A DNA stretch of 64,000 nucleotides from Candida dubliniensis CD36. Taxonomy: Eukaryota; Ascomycota; Pichiomycetes; Serinales; Debaryomycetaceae. The translations under genes and the position numbers were made by a program. Location: positions 124,001 through 188,000 of the forward strand of contig NC_012860.1 in the NCBI RefSeq assembly GCF_000026945.1. Reading direction: 5' to 3'. This document shows positions 1 through 10,450 of the stretch, in pieces. The notes below the pieces were generated by a model. The model saw only the letters and a list, made by a program, of their open reading frames with translations, did not search any database and was not told the DNA's origin. Position 1 is the first letter of the stretch; the number at the start of each line of letters is the position of its first letter.

Positions 1-1
1 T

Positions 2-187
2 CAAATGCTTATTCTGCTTTTTGTTAATCTTATCGTATGTGGAAACACATTGCTGAAACTCTATTGTTCGATTTTGAATAGACGTAGACATTTGCCAACA
101 AATAGTAATCGATATACACTTGAATCAGGAAGAAGTGGAGTTTTAGTAACTCTTTTGCAAATGTTCACAGGCAATAGTTTAGATTAA
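2..187 (+). CDS. possible 3' tail of a gene cut by the window edge, or a chance ORF
   Basis: The frame is open from the window edge to a TAA at 185-187 and encodes about 61 residues with a hydrophobic start followed by a basic stretch. No family is recognised. An A-rich tract follows the stop at about 200-228. It could be the end of a longer gene to the left or simply a chance ORF; the first in-frame Met is at base 5. Low confidence. Confidence 0.2.
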   Translation, partial: QMLILLFVNLIVCGNTLLKLYCSILNRRRHLPTNSNRYTLESGRSGVLVTLLQMFTGNSLD

Positions 188-197
188 CTTTTGAATG

Positions 198-230
<33 letters not shown>

Positions 231-576
231 CAGCAAAAAAAAATAATGTTCGAAACGAAATAGAACAACAAAACGAAAACACTTCCCAGTTAGATTTCTT
301 TTTTTTGGGTTGTTGGTTTAAATGCGCCACCAAAATTAAAACACCCCATTAGGATTTACAAGCCACTTAAAATAGCACCATCATCTAACAAGTACATTCA
401 ATGGAAAGTAACTGAGAGATACGTAAGGGGTTCTTAAGAGATAAATTGTTTGTATGTAAAGGTTTAAGATTAATTATTAAAGCCTTAGGGTTATTGTTTT
501 ATTTCTGAAATAGGAACCACACAAAACCTATCTACTTTCATACTCTCTTAAAAAGATGAAATCATAAGGAACACCC
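188..576. other. intergenic, no gene seen
   Basis: AT-rich spacer with a long A tract near 200-228, a shorter one near 235-243 and a T/G-rich patch near 298-320. It holds the 3' flank of the zinc-cluster gene on the minus strand. No RNA gene or mobile-element signature was seen. Confidence 0.5.
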
Positions 577-2319
577 TTAACAAAAGGAGATGTTCCAATT
601 GTTTTCTTGACAAATAGTCAACCAATCGATACAAAATTGACCTTCTTGATTTCTTTCCCAAACTTTTTCAACAATATTTTTTATTAGTTTTACATTACCT
701 GCCTTGTAGTCATTACTGACAGTTTCAAATCTTTGCAACATGTTAGATCTGTCACTTTTTGAACAACAGGTAATTCCACACACCAATAACAGAAACGATA
801 AAGCACTTTTCATTTTTGTACCAATCAAAATATCAATCAGAGCTAAACAGTTCAATAGCAACAACTGCATATCTAATGTATTGGCAGGTAATTTCTTAAT
901 AAGATAGTTTAGGCATAATTGACATGTAAGCAGATAAATTTCAAATAACGTTAAATGCAATTCTAGTTCGTATCTATCGTCCTTGATTAACTTCATTTGT
1001 TCCATATTGGGTATGCAGTCGCTAATTTTGCAACTCATATCTCTATAACATTTGTCGGCTTTGTGATAAAACTCCAACCGCAGTGTCATATCACCTTTGT
1101 ATTCAATTTGAGTTTGCCAATGTCTCAATTCTACTGCCTGTGAAGTAATTTCACCTAGCACTAAATAGATTGGCTGTATACATCCTTGAAACGGATCTAG
1201 TCCATAATTTCCCAACTCCAAGATTTTTGCTTCTTTGAAAACTGAATTATACTCTTCCATGGGCAACAAAGTACCTTTATGAAAAGTATTCAGGGACAAT
1301 ATGTCATGGTATTGAATATCAGAAAGAAGCCATTTGATCTCATTTGAACAATCAAACATTTCGATAATACTGCTTAAACCTCCTTGCTTTTTTACCAAGT
1401 CAATTGTTCTATGGAATATTTGATGCCATTGGGAAACATCACCAGCACAAACTTGCAATCCAACATAAACCAAATAATAGTTGAGTAAAATATAAACGTC
1501 TTTTTTTGCTATATTGTTCAAATTGGGATATTCCTGAGACATCTTAAGAATGGCTTCTCCAAGAAAATGATTTACATTTTCCGTAAACCCTCCTTCAATA
1601 AATACACCACCCCAAGCTGCCAACGCATACGAGACTGCTTCGTGTTCCTCACTTAATTGATAAAATGTTTTCAATATATAGTTCGATGACTCGTGTCCAA
1701 TGGAAAACTTTTTTGCGACATTGGCAATAAACCCATCAAGAAAGTATAATCCTTGTATGTTCAAATATTTAAAAGGCTGGAAAATATGTGAATTAATTGG
1801 TGAAGGGGTGCAATATTCTAAGAAACTCAAATCCAGAAAATCATATCCAGGTTCAAACAAGTATTTGGGGGAAATACTGGACAGGTTCCTATTCAAGTTG
1901 GTGATATCAGTATTATCTGATTCCGGGTCACATTCTCCTAGACTAGTTTGATCCAGTAGGTTAGTGTCTATCGATTGATGATTAATTGCTGTACAATCTG
2001 ACTCTCGTACTCTTTCTGGTGTAGTAGAATTGGTATTCACCTTGGTTCCGTTTTCAAGAATTTTGAACCTAGATGTAACTCTCCAACTACAATTAACTTT
2101 TCGACGTTTGCATGAACCACAAACTGGGTGTTCTTCATTGCATTTTTTCTTTCGCGCTCGACATTGAAGGCATCCTGTCCTACTTCTTTTCAGTGTTTTC
2201 AAAATTGTTCTTAGTTTAATCTGTTGTTGGTCTGAAGATGGAGTGGGTTGTAATTCATGAACTTGCAGGTCGTCTGTTGCTATAGTTTCATTTGATGCTA
2301 AATCGAATACGTGGAACAT
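577..2319 (-). CDS. Zn(II)2Cys6 fungal transcription factor
   Basis: Probable nuclear DNA-binding regulator of about 580 residues. Near the N-terminus (about residues 45-80) there is a complete binuclear zinc cluster with spacing C-x2-C-x6-C-x6-C-x2-C-x6-C, preceded and followed by basic residues as in Gal4-type DNA-binding domains. The long C-terminal part is helix-rich and matches the general look of the fungal-specific transcription factor region (Fungal_trans_2 style), which usually controls activity. I chose the ATG at 2319 (MFHVFDL...); the frame is open a few codons further but only to a TTG. The target pathway cannot be read from the sequence, so no gene name is given. It is divergent from the sphingomyelinase gene, with 1.4 kb between them. 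Confidence 0.88.
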   Translation of the reverse strand: MFHVFDLASNETIATDDLQVHELQPTPSSDQQQIKLRTILKTLKRSRTGCLQCRARKKKCNEEHPVCGSCKRRKVNCSWRVTSRFKILENGTKVNTNSTTPERVRESDCTAINHQSIDTNLLDQTSLGECDPESDNTDITNLNRNLSSISPKYLFEPGYDFLDLSFLEYCTPSPINSHIFQPFKYLNIQGLYFLDGFIANVAKKFSIGHESSNYILKTFYQLSEEHEAVSYALAAWGGVFIEGGFTENVNHFLGEAILKMSQEYPNLNNIAKKDVYILLNYYLVYVGLQVCAGDVSQWHQIFHRTIDLVKKQGGLSSIIEMFDCSNEIKWLLSDIQYHDILSLNTFHKGTLLPMEEYNSVFKEAKILELGNYGLDPFQGCIQPIYLVLGEITSQAVELRHWQTQIEYKGDMTLRLEFYHKADKCYRDMSCKISDCIPNMEQMKLIKDDRYELELHLTLFEIYLLTCQLCLNYLIKKLPANTLDMQLLLLNCLALIDILIGTKMKSALSFLLLVCGITCCSKSDRSNMLQRFETVSNDYKAGNVKLIKNIVEKVWERNQEGQFCIDWLTICQENNWNISFC

Positions 2320-3746
2320 TACCTGATTCAATAATCAGTTAATCTGAGACTTGAGTAAATTGTTTAAAAAGAAAATTGCAAAGCTGAAAATAAAAAGCCC
2401 AATTAGATCACATAACAAGTGCTTTGTGGGAAGAACGGCGATCGATATCCTTTGTGTGTGTGTTATCAAACGAAAAGAGAAAGTTTTTAGTCAAAAGTGA
2501 AGTTGTTCTTAGTGCCACATGTCTTACATACAAAAAAGCACTTCCACAATACAAACAGAATACTACACCTCGTAAAGATAGATATTATTCCAACTGTAAG
2601 ATAGTTTTTCAATTGACCGTATAGACACTTCAGGATAACGCTACTGCATCATAGTAATTATTTATTTTACCTGGAAATGAAATTACGACAGGACGGATTT
2701 TGTGAATCAACACATTTGTTCTATAATATTTAGTACTAAATTTTGTGAAAACTAAATAAACCTAATGGCCAAGGAGGAAATAGTGTCATTCTATTTTTAG
2801 GAATATTGTTTTGCAACCTCGTGTTCTTGGTAGTATTCAATTGTTAATGTATTAAATTATAGATTCTGTAATATATCCTGTATATTATACTCATAGAAGT
2901 TTGGTTATGTAATCATGGGCTTTACTTCATTCCCAAGCTTAGAAAATTAGCTACTAGTTCCATTTTTAAGGGTTAATTCTGTGAATATTCAGATGGTGAT
3001 TTACATTTTTGCTCAGATATTGCAAATAAAACTCTCTTCTCCATTTCAATATTGTGAAAGTAAGGTAAAAACTACCAAATCGGTGGCATCTAATGTCCCC
3101 AAACCAAAAATTTCTGTAGTTCTCCATTTCCTTGGCCTATCGTTTACGTGGGTAATAGAATAGCCCAACAATATCATGGGGCAATTCAATATACAATTTT
3201 GGTTGCGAACATTTTCATTCTAGCTAAGTTTGTTTTTGTTAAAAATACGCATAAAAATTGTATCAAAATTTAATTTCTCCGGATTCCCTAAATGGGCCAG
3301 AAATTGATTCAAAATGAATGAACTTCATCATTATCTATAGCTCATCTCATCATTCCATTTTATGGGAAATATTGAAATTTGTTTTTGTTTAAAAAAGTAT
3401 AAAATAAACAACTCTTTAACACAAAGAAAGAACCAATCATTGCAACTCGTCGGAATAACATTATTGCACAAACCATTAAATTAATATTTGTAATAGGGGG
3501 ATTTTTTTTTCACAGCACACGTGCACACCATGATTCAAGAGTAAATTACCAACTACTATTATTGTATATATCCGAAATTTTACCTAAACTCTCAGCGGTT
3601 TTGTTGCATAGAGAATTTCGTCAGTAGATAACAATAAGAAACTTTTGAAATAATGTCTAGTATAAATACTCGAGCCATTCCTTCTTCTGGTCAATATGAT
3701 ATGAGAGTAGGTACCAATAGTCGAACCAACATTAATTTACAGTTCA
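2320..3746. promoter_or_regulatory. 1.4 kb divergent intergenic region
   Basis: Holds the upstream regions of the zinc-cluster regulator (leftward) and the sphingomyelinase (rightward). Short ORFs at 2424-2624 and 2981-3163 have no family resemblance and look like chance. A TATA-like box lies close to the sphingomyelinase start (separate entry). A CACGTG core is present near 3519-3524. Confidence 0.5.
3661..3667 (+). promoter_or_regulatory. TATA box candidate of the sphingomyelinase gene
   Basis: TATAAAT lies 86 bp upstream of the ATG at 3747, immediately before a CTCGAG hexamer. The distance is normal for a yeast TATA element with a short leader. Assignment is by position only. Confidence 0.45.
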
Positions 3747-5870
3747 ATGTTTCTTCCAGTTTTATACTTGTTTGCTATTTTGGTGTTGTCTGTTCAAGCA
3801 CATACTGTGCCAGGCTTTGACTCATTACAGATCCAATCTTCTTTGTCCAAGAGAGCCAATTTGATTGATTCTATTTACAATGACTTGTCTGATGCTGAAA
3901 CTGACTTTATTGGTACACACTTGAAAAACTTGACAAACTACAATGCCACTAAATGTGATCAATGCAAATACAGAATCAAGTATGGTAAATCGTTGATTGA
4001 GGAATACCCAGATAAGTCACATTTAGTCAGTTTGTTATTATTCAAACATTGTTTGGTCATCAACAACAATACTGAATCCAAATGTGACAATGTTGACTTT
4101 TTCGTCAGTACTGATTACAAGAATTTCCAAAAATTCAACGATGACTTTGATTCTGGTATTAAACAAGTTGGATCAGTCAATTTTTTTGACAATGATTTTT
4201 TGCACATGCTCAAGAACTTTAACGTATCCAGTGATTTGGATTTAGAATATTATTGTTATTTCAAAGGTAAAGGTGCTTGTAAAATGCCTGCCACCAAAGA
4301 TGTGGAAAAATTGTGGGGTATTTCCAAATGGTGGCCAGAAAAGAAACCAGAACACTATTCTGAACCCCAATACAAAAACAACAGTGAGATATTTAATGTG
4401 CTTCATTTCTCTGATATTCACATCCAATTGAGATACGAAGTTGGTGCTGAGGCAAACTGTACCACTACACCATGTGCTGCACCAGAATCATTCAATAAAC
4501 AACTTTTACTGAACAATTACAATTTTTCCAGTTATTACAAACATTTTAGTCCCAATGCAACCAATATGGAATTTTCGTTTTACCCCGATGCTCACTATGA
4601 CGAAAATAGTCAATATATTAAAGGTGATTATTATGATTTCCCATTGTACCGTGGATGGAACTTTAAAAATGCACCAGCTACTAGTTTTGGTGGATATCTT
4701 ACTGATTCTCCAACTGTACTTATGAACAGTTCATTGATTCATATGGCTGAAATGCACAAGGAAAAGAATTTTGAGTTTGCCATATTTACTGGAGATGTTG
4801 TTGATCATCTCTTGTTGTCATGTACTCCAGAATACACCAAGGAAGAAGAAATTAAAAGTTTCAAAGCCATGAAGTTTTTTTTCAACAACTTGACTGTTTT
4901 GCCAGCCTTGGGTAATCATGAGACTGGTGAATACGGACAATTGTCACCCATTGCCTATGATTTTAATGGATCATACAGTTGGAACCAAGATGAAATGGTT
5001 GATTTGTGGATAAATAATGAATGGTTCCCAGCTAAAGATAGATATGATCTCAAGAGCCATTATGCTGGGTTTTCATATGTCACCAACCGTGGATTGAAGG
5101 TTATTGGATTGAATTCTAACGCTTACTACCAAAAGAATTTATGGTCATACATTGATCTTTCAACCAACCCAGACTTGTTTGGTCAATGGGAATTTTTAGT
5201 TAATGAATTGATTGAAAGTGAAAAGAAAGGTCAAAGAGTGTGGATTATGGCTCATATCCCCACTACTGATTATGATACATTACCATTGCAATCACGTATC
5301 TTTGGGAAAATTGTGGAAAGATTTAGTCCATATACTATTGCCAACATTTTCTTTGCTCATACTCATATGGATCAAACCCATATATTATATTCTACTAATT
5401 CATCCAAGGAAGCTGAAGACATTATTAACATGTCTTGGGTCATGCAATCGGTGACACCTTTGGCCAATTACAATCCATCTTGGAGATACTACGAAGTTGA
5501 AAATGAAAGTTTCAATATTATCAATTCATTCAATTATATGACTAAATTAAATGACACGTTTATCAATGGTGGTCAAGAACCTGTTTGGGAATTTGAATAT
5601 TCTGCCCGAGACTTGTATGATCCCAAGAAAACTTGGCCAGAAAAAGCTCCATTGAATGCTACTTTTTGGCACAATTATGTGTTTGCTCGCTTGAAAAATG
5701 AATCAGATATCGAGTTCAACCAAGAGTTTTCCAATATTAGATATAGATTTGGTCCTGGTGTTCCTGATTGTAAGAATGGCAGTGTCATATCAGATACCTG
5801 TTATAATGAAAATTATTGTGTTGTTGGTTCTTTTTATAGTGACGATTACCAAGCCTGTCTTAGAAACTAG
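3747..5870 (+). CDS. ASM3: secreted acid sphingomyelinase-like phosphodiesterase
   Basis: Predicted secreted or vacuolar enzyme cleaving sphingomyelin-type phosphodiesters to ceramide. The 707-residue protein starts with a signal peptide (hydrophobic residues about 2-18, then Ala-His). A Cys-rich saposin-B-like segment follows at about 69-113. The metallophosphatase core carries the expected blocks: Asp-Ile-His at about 223-225, GDVVDH at about 349-354, GNHE at about 389-392, then MAHIP and AHTH further on, which together bind two metals. Many Asn-x-Ser/Thr sites fit a glycosylated secreted protein. The C-terminus has a Cys-rich tail. The symbol follows my memory of the C. albicans gene in this neighbourhood; the enzyme class is secure, the paralogue name less so. 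Confidence 0.9.
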   Translation: MFLPVLYLFAILVLSVQAHTVPGFDSLQIQSSLSKRANLIDSIYNDLSDAETDFIGTHLKNLTNYNATKCDQCKYRIKYGKSLIEEYPDKSHLVSLLLFKHCLVINNNTESKCDNVDFFVSTDYKNFQKFNDDFDSGIKQVGSVNFFDNDFLHMLKNFNVSSDLDLEYYCYFKGKGACKMPATKDVEKLWGISKWWPEKKPEHYSEPQYKNNSEIFNVLHFSDIHIQLRYEVGAEANCTTTPCAAPESFNKQLLLNNYNFSSYYKHFSPNATNMEFSFYPDAHYDENSQYIKGDYYDFPLYRGWNFKNAPATSFGGYLTDSPTVLMNSSLIHMAEMHKEKNFEFAIFTGDVVDHLLLSCTPEYTKEEEIKSFKAMKFFFNNLTVLPALGNHETGEYGQLSPIAYDFNGSYSWNQDEMVDLWINNEWFPAKDRYDLKSHYAGFSYVTNRGLKVIGLNSNAYYQKNLWSYIDLSTNPDLFGQWEFLVNELIESEKKGQRVWIMAHIPTTDYDTLPLQSRIFGKIVERFSPYTIANIFFAHTHMDQTHILYSTNSSKEAEDIINMSWVMQSVTPLANYNPSWRYYEVENESFNIINSFNYMTKLNDTFINGGQEPVWEFEYSARDLYDPKKTWPEKAPLNATFWHNYVFARLKNESDIEFNQEFSNIRYRFGPGVPDCKNGSVISDTCYNENYCVVGSFYSDDYQACLRN

Positions 5871-6202
5871 ATTAAATACGTTGCCTAAATGATTTTCGTT
5901 TAGTTCTTACTAAATTTTTAATTAAAATAAATAACTTCTTCCCCCCCCCTGATAAAGTATAGATTATATATCTTTACTGAAAACAATTCACTTACAATGG
6001 TATTAATGTGGTTAGCATTGTGTAGAAACCAGAAGATGTTGGTTGGCAAGCCTCTCTTTGTTAGTGAAAAAAAAAAAAAAAAAAAAAAAAAAGAAATATC
6101 GACCAACCAACTTTGGACCGAGAAACGAAATCAACGAAATCAACAAATTCAAACCAGTATTTATTATTATCAACACCAATATATTAAAGTAACTACTACA
6201 TA
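5871..6202. other. short intergenic spacer with poly-C and poly-A tracts
   Basis: A C run near 5941-5949 and an A run near 6067-6093 sit between the sphingomyelinase stop and the RIC1 start. It should contain the sphingomyelinase 3' end and the RIC1 promoter and leader. The ORFs over the A tract are low-complexity artefacts. Confidence 0.5.
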
Positions 6203-9200
6203 ATGGTTTGGGTCAATGGATGTCCCAAATTTCTGATAGATATACCGATAAATGAAGATATAATTGATATAGCCCATATTTATCATACCCCGTTACTAAC
6301 TGTACTTACAAAATCCGGTGTATTTGTTTTCCATCAACATACTTTACTTCCCTTAGCTTCTCATGTACGAAACACCCAGTCCATTGAAACCAATGGGTAT
6401 AATGTTCAAATGAAAACAAAACATGTAAGTGTGAATACTGCTAAACTTCAGAAATTAAGTATTGTCAATTTATTTATCCAATCAGAAAACAATTTTTTGA
6501 TCATATATCAAATTTCCATTAATTATTCTGGATCATTATATGAAATACATAATAAGAATGATGAATTAATACAAAATGGCTTACCATTAAGTTCTACATC
6601 ACTGGGGTTGTTTTCCGTGACAGATTTTTTCAAATCAGCGACTAAATCAATTATTCATGGAACTGAAGAAGTTTCAGTAAATTTAGAAAATATTGAAAAT
6701 ATTAATAATGGAACTATTGAAGATGAAATAGGAGGATTTGAAATTGAACCGATTAAATTATCAATTTTTAAAATATTGAAAATTGGAATTGGATTACAAG
6801 ATTTTTGGTTACAAGAAAATTCTCATACTTTATATATTTTCAATAATCAGGATGAAAAAACTCCTGATAATGAAGATGATTTTTTCCAAGTAATAAATGT
6901 ATTAAATTTTAAAAATAAATTATTTAGTTTACTGGAATTCACTTGGTATGATTCAAATAGTCGAATAAAGTATATCACATATAATGAATATTTTAATTAT
7001 TTTATATTTGTCAACAAAAAGAATGAAATTTGGATTATGTATTTAGAAAATAATCAAGATATGGGATATAAAATAGGTACAGGAGACATTGACAATATTT
7101 CATTTAATCCACAATGTAATTTATTAATTGCCAAAGAAAATAATAATAATAATAATAATAATAACACCAGTGGTAATAGTACTTTGAATACATATATGTT
7201 GAAGAAAAAGAGTTTACAATTTCTTAAAAATTTGAATCTTAATGGTGAGATTAAATGGTCACCCTGTGGTCAATTTTTCACATTATTAGAAGAATCTGGT
7301 AGTTGGAAATTATTATCAAAATTTGGCAGTATATCGTTTGATTCACAAGAAATTTTGAATGAATTTGATGAACTGAATGATGCCAATCGAGAATTTTTAA
7401 AGGCAAAAACTATCGTGATATCAGAAAATGCATCAATTTTATATGTGGTGACCGATAAAAAAATATTCTATACCCCATTAATGAGATCAAATGGAGGATT
7501 ACTATATGATCATGAATATATAAGTGTGATTCAAAGTGATAAACGTTTATTAAGATTCCCTATACTTGCCAAATATAAAAAAATTATACTAAATAGAGGA
7601 TATTTCAATGGTAAAATCAATAAAAATAGAAATTTAAACAATCAAATCGGGGAACTATGTTTAGATAAAAATCGTCATAATCAATTATCAATTTCATTTG
7701 GTGATTATCTTGCTATTTCCACTCCTTATTCACAAGGAGATCTGATTTATCATATTCTTTGGTTTAATTTCAAGAATTTTTTCGCTGAATCTTTGAATAT
7801 TATTCATCATTTTTGGTTTCAAGATTTTCTTATTGTTGTCAATAGACGATCAAGACATACATTTGAAGAGAATGAAGATGAAGAAAACGAAGATAATGGT
7901 GATTATTTAGTAGATGAATTTATGGTTTTAGATGCCTCGAAAACAAAATATGGAATGGGTGGTGAAGAAATTTCATTTACTAGTGATTCACTTATGTGGA
8001 AATATGATTTCAAAAGTACATTTATCGATATTAATTTATCGGAACCAACTAAAGGGAAAGGTCAAGTTGTTATTCTTACTTCTGATCATCGATTAATTGT
8101 TCTTGATTTATCAACTAATAGACTTATTAAATCTGATACCGATATAAAACATTATAAAATATTCATATCGGTGAATAAAACCGTCAATTTATCGAGTATT
8201 AATACCAAAATTGAATTAAATGAAGTGGTTCAAACCAGTATGATTAATAATAGACATTTCTTATTTTTACTTTCCACGGGTGATATTTATCTTTTGAAAA
8301 ATCAACAATCTCGAACAACATCAATAAGAACTAATCCAGTGGAATCCATGAAACCTAGTAATATATATGATTTAGTGAAATTGCATTCAAACATTGAATT
8401 TTTTAAATTTAAAACAATTAAATTTGAAAATGAAATTGAATTTATTTATTTATTTAATGGACAAGAAATTCTTGTTTATGAAGTTTCTGAATTGATTGAA
8501 AAATCTTATGATAATAATAATAATAATAATAATGATAATAATGATAATGGTAGTATAAATAAACCTGAAGATGTATTAGAATTTGAAGAAGAAATGGGGA
8601 AATTATTACCCATTTGTATTCATACTGATGGAATGCAACCATTTGAATTTGATGCTATTTTCAATCATAAATCATTAGATTTAATTGGATTAAACACTTT
8701 AGCAATTAATAAACCAAAATCAGGTGGGTTATTCATTAGAAATACCATTTCTCGTAAACTTATATTAAATAATTTCATTGAATTTGATCTATTACATAAA
8801 GGTGATTTAGAGAGTTCATTTAAAAAATATGCAAATTTCCAGAATTTCCATTATTGTCTTGAATTACTTTTATTTAAACATCTTACTAATGATGATTATT
8901 TACCATTAAAACGATTATTTCAATTGATTGAATTTACTGAAAATTCTGAAGGTATTTATATCAATTGTTTAAGAAAAATTGAGATTGGATATTGGCATAG
9001 ATTTTTCAATGCTTTAGAAACGACTCCAGAGAAATTTATGAAAAGATTGATTGCCATTGATAATGTTGAATTATGTTATAATTATTTAATTATTTATCTT
9101 AATTATAAAAATGAAGGTGATACAGAAACTGATGAATTAAATGATCATGATAAACAAGTGATTTTGAAAATCATTAAAATGTTAGAATCTTCTTCTAAAT

Positions 9201-9289
9201 GGGATTGGTGTTTTGAATTATGTAGGTTTATTAAGATATTAGAACCATCAGGTGATTTTCTTAGACAAGTCAAAAAAGAACTTGAATGA
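6203..9289 (+). CDS. RIC1: Ric1-type Golgi Rab GEF subunit
   Basis: Large (1028 residues) protein resembling Ric1, which with Rgp1 forms the guanine-nucleotide exchange complex for Ypt6/Rab6 on the Golgi and supports retrograde endosome-to-Golgi transport. The N-terminal two thirds are beta-rich with repeated short blocks, as expected for the WD40-like propeller. The C-terminal region (about 850-1028) has the conserved helical RIC1 block, including LFKHLTNDDYLPLKR and a later WHRFFNALETTPEKF stretch. Asn runs encoded by AAT repeats (near 7138-7163 and 8512-8545) are insertions typical of this genome. The start is the first ATG. No Rgp1 gene is in the window. Assignment rests on the C-terminal domain and overall size. 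Confidence 0.82.
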   Translation: MVWVNGCPKFLIDIPINEDIIDIAHIYHTPLLTVLTKSGVFVFHQHTLLPLASHVRNTQSIETNGYNVQMKTKHVSVNTAKLQKLSIVNLFIQSENNFLIIYQISINYSGSLYEIHNKNDELIQNGLPLSSTSLGLFSVTDFFKSATKSIIHGTEEVSVNLENIENINNGTIEDEIGGFEIEPIKLSIFKILKIGIGLQDFWLQENSHTLYIFNNQDEKTPDNEDDFFQVINVLNFKNKLFSLLEFTWYDSNSRIKYITYNEYFNYFIFVNKKNEIWIMYLENNQDMGYKIGTGDIDNISFNPQCNLLIAKENNNNNNNNNTSGNSTLNTYMLKKKSLQFLKNLNLNGEIKWSPCGQFFTLLEESGSWKLLSKFGSISFDSQEILNEFDELNDANREFLKAKTIVISENASILYVVTDKKIFYTPLMRSNGGLLYDHEYISVIQSDKRLLRFPILAKYKKIILNRGYFNGKINKNRNLNNQIGELCLDKNRHNQLSISFGDYLAISTPYSQGDLIYHILWFNFKNFFAESLNIIHHFWFQDFLIVVNRRSRHTFEENEDEENEDNGDYLVDEFMVLDASKTKYGMGGEEISFTSDSLMWKYDFKSTFIDINLSEPTKGKGQVVILTSDHRLIVLDLSTNRLIKSDTDIKHYKIFISVNKTVNLSSINTKIELNEVVQTSMINNRHFLFLLSTGDIYLLKNQQSRTTSIRTNPVESMKPSNIYDLVKLHSNIEFFKFKTIKFENEIEFIYLFNGQEILVYEVSELIEKSYDNNNNNNNDNNDNGSINKPEDVLEFEEEMGKLLPICIHTDGMQPFEFDAIFNHKSLDLIGLNTLAINKPKSGGLFIRNTISRKLILNNFIEFDLLHKGDLESSFKKYANFQNFHYCLELLLFKHLTNDDYLPLKRLFQLIEFTENSEGIYINCLRKIEIGYWHRFFNALETTPEKFMKRLIAIDNVELCYNYLIIYLNYKNEGDTETDELNDHDKQVILKIIKMLESSSKWDWCFELCRFIKILEPSGDFLRQVKKELE

Positions 9290-9606
9290 ATGAGTTGTTG
9301 TTAAATAGGATAAGTGGTAGAAGAATATACAATATTGGACTTGTCTAATAGATCTCTAATACAAGAACCAAACAAGACAAATCTCAAGATGCGCAAGTGC
9401 AAAATTTCCACCAACCAAAGTTCATCATTTAGTAAGAAAGACAAACCCAATTAGAAAAGAAAAAAAAAAAAAAAAAAAAAAAAATATCAACTCCTAAGAA
9501 AGAAACAAAGAAAAGAAAAAGGAACCACAAGCTTTATACAAACAAACTTCAATTATAATCAACCCATTAGTATACATCTATATATTCCTTAAACCAATCT
9601 AAATCA
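9290..9606. other. intergenic spacer
   Basis: Tandem-gene spacer with a long A tract near 9459-9484. It should hold the RIC1 3' end and the promoter and leader of the LYR-subunit gene. Nothing else recognised. Confidence 0.5.
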
Positions 9607-9972
9607 ATGACATTAGCCACTCAATTTGCTGAAACAACCCGTTATTCAACATCAAACCCTGAATTAAAACGTCGAGTTCTACACTTGTATCGTAAATATA
9701 TTAGAAATGCTAAAGAATTTGCTGATTTATATGAATTAGATATGCCAATATCTAATATAAAAACTAAAATTAGACAAGAATTTGAAAGACAAAGATTTGG
9801 TAATGATTTATCCGTCAATAATGTATTATTAATGAAAGGACAAATGGAATTTCAAGAATTAATTAATTTTTGGAAACAACAATGTCATGTTATGAGATAT
9901 TTTGATGAACAAAATTCTTATAATGTTGTTGATAAAAATGATTTTGTTAAAAACTTTTTAAGAGGGAATTAA
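9607..9972 (+). CDS. mitochondrial complex I LYR-motif subunit (NDUFA6/B14-like)
   Basis: A 121-residue protein with an L-Y-R motif near residue 27 (LHLYRKYIRNA) followed by basic and aromatic residues, the hallmark of the Complex1_LYR family. Its length and the C-terminal block (FxxQxNSYN, then an acidic-hydrophobic end) fit NDUFA6/B14 (NB4M in fungi), a peripheral-arm subunit of NADH:ubiquinone oxidoreductase that recruits acyl carrier protein. C. albicans-type yeasts keep complex I, unlike Saccharomyces, so this fits the inferred host. No intron is needed to explain the frame. Another LYR assembly factor is possible but less likely. Confidence 0.85.
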   Translation: MTLATQFAETTRYSTSNPELKRRVLHLYRKYIRNAKEFADLYELDMPISNIKTKIRQEFERQRFGNDLSVNNVLLMKGQMEFQELINFWKQQCHVMRYFDEQNSYNVVDKNDFVKNFLRGN

Positions 9973-10450
9973 GATGCAAAGAATGGAGGAGGAGGGGGGA
10001 TAGATATTAATGTGGCATGGCTGCTTACTTGGCATTTATTATGGTCTGTATTAAAATTTTCAATATAATCAATAGCAATAGCAGTAATAGTAGTGCATCA
10101 TTAAATATATATAAAAGTATTTATATGTTAATTTGTGACAACCCTTTTATTAAACAAAAATAACAATCAAGATTATATATATATATATATGCGTGTATGT
10201 ATATATAGAAAAAAAAAAGAGTAAGGAAATAATAGTTTAAGATAGATAAACAAATCAAACTATACAACAAATATTGTGCCGATAAATAATAAAAGGGTAT
10301 AATCATTAACTTTAACCAAAAAACCATAATTATATTAGAAGTGAAGAATTCTTTCTTTTTTGTTGAAGAGAACAAAAAAAACAACAACAAAAACAAAAAA
10401 AAAGAAAAAAGAATTATTTATAATTAATATATTGTAGCATTTATCAGCTT
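9973..10450. terminator. convergent 3' flank region
   Basis: Lies between two converging genes (the LYR subunit and TUB2). It contains TA dinucleotide repeats near 10172-10190 and A-rich tracts near 10368-10412, suitable for polyadenylation on both strands. The 91-residue minus-strand ORF here is low-complexity and not supported as a gene. Confidence 0.4.
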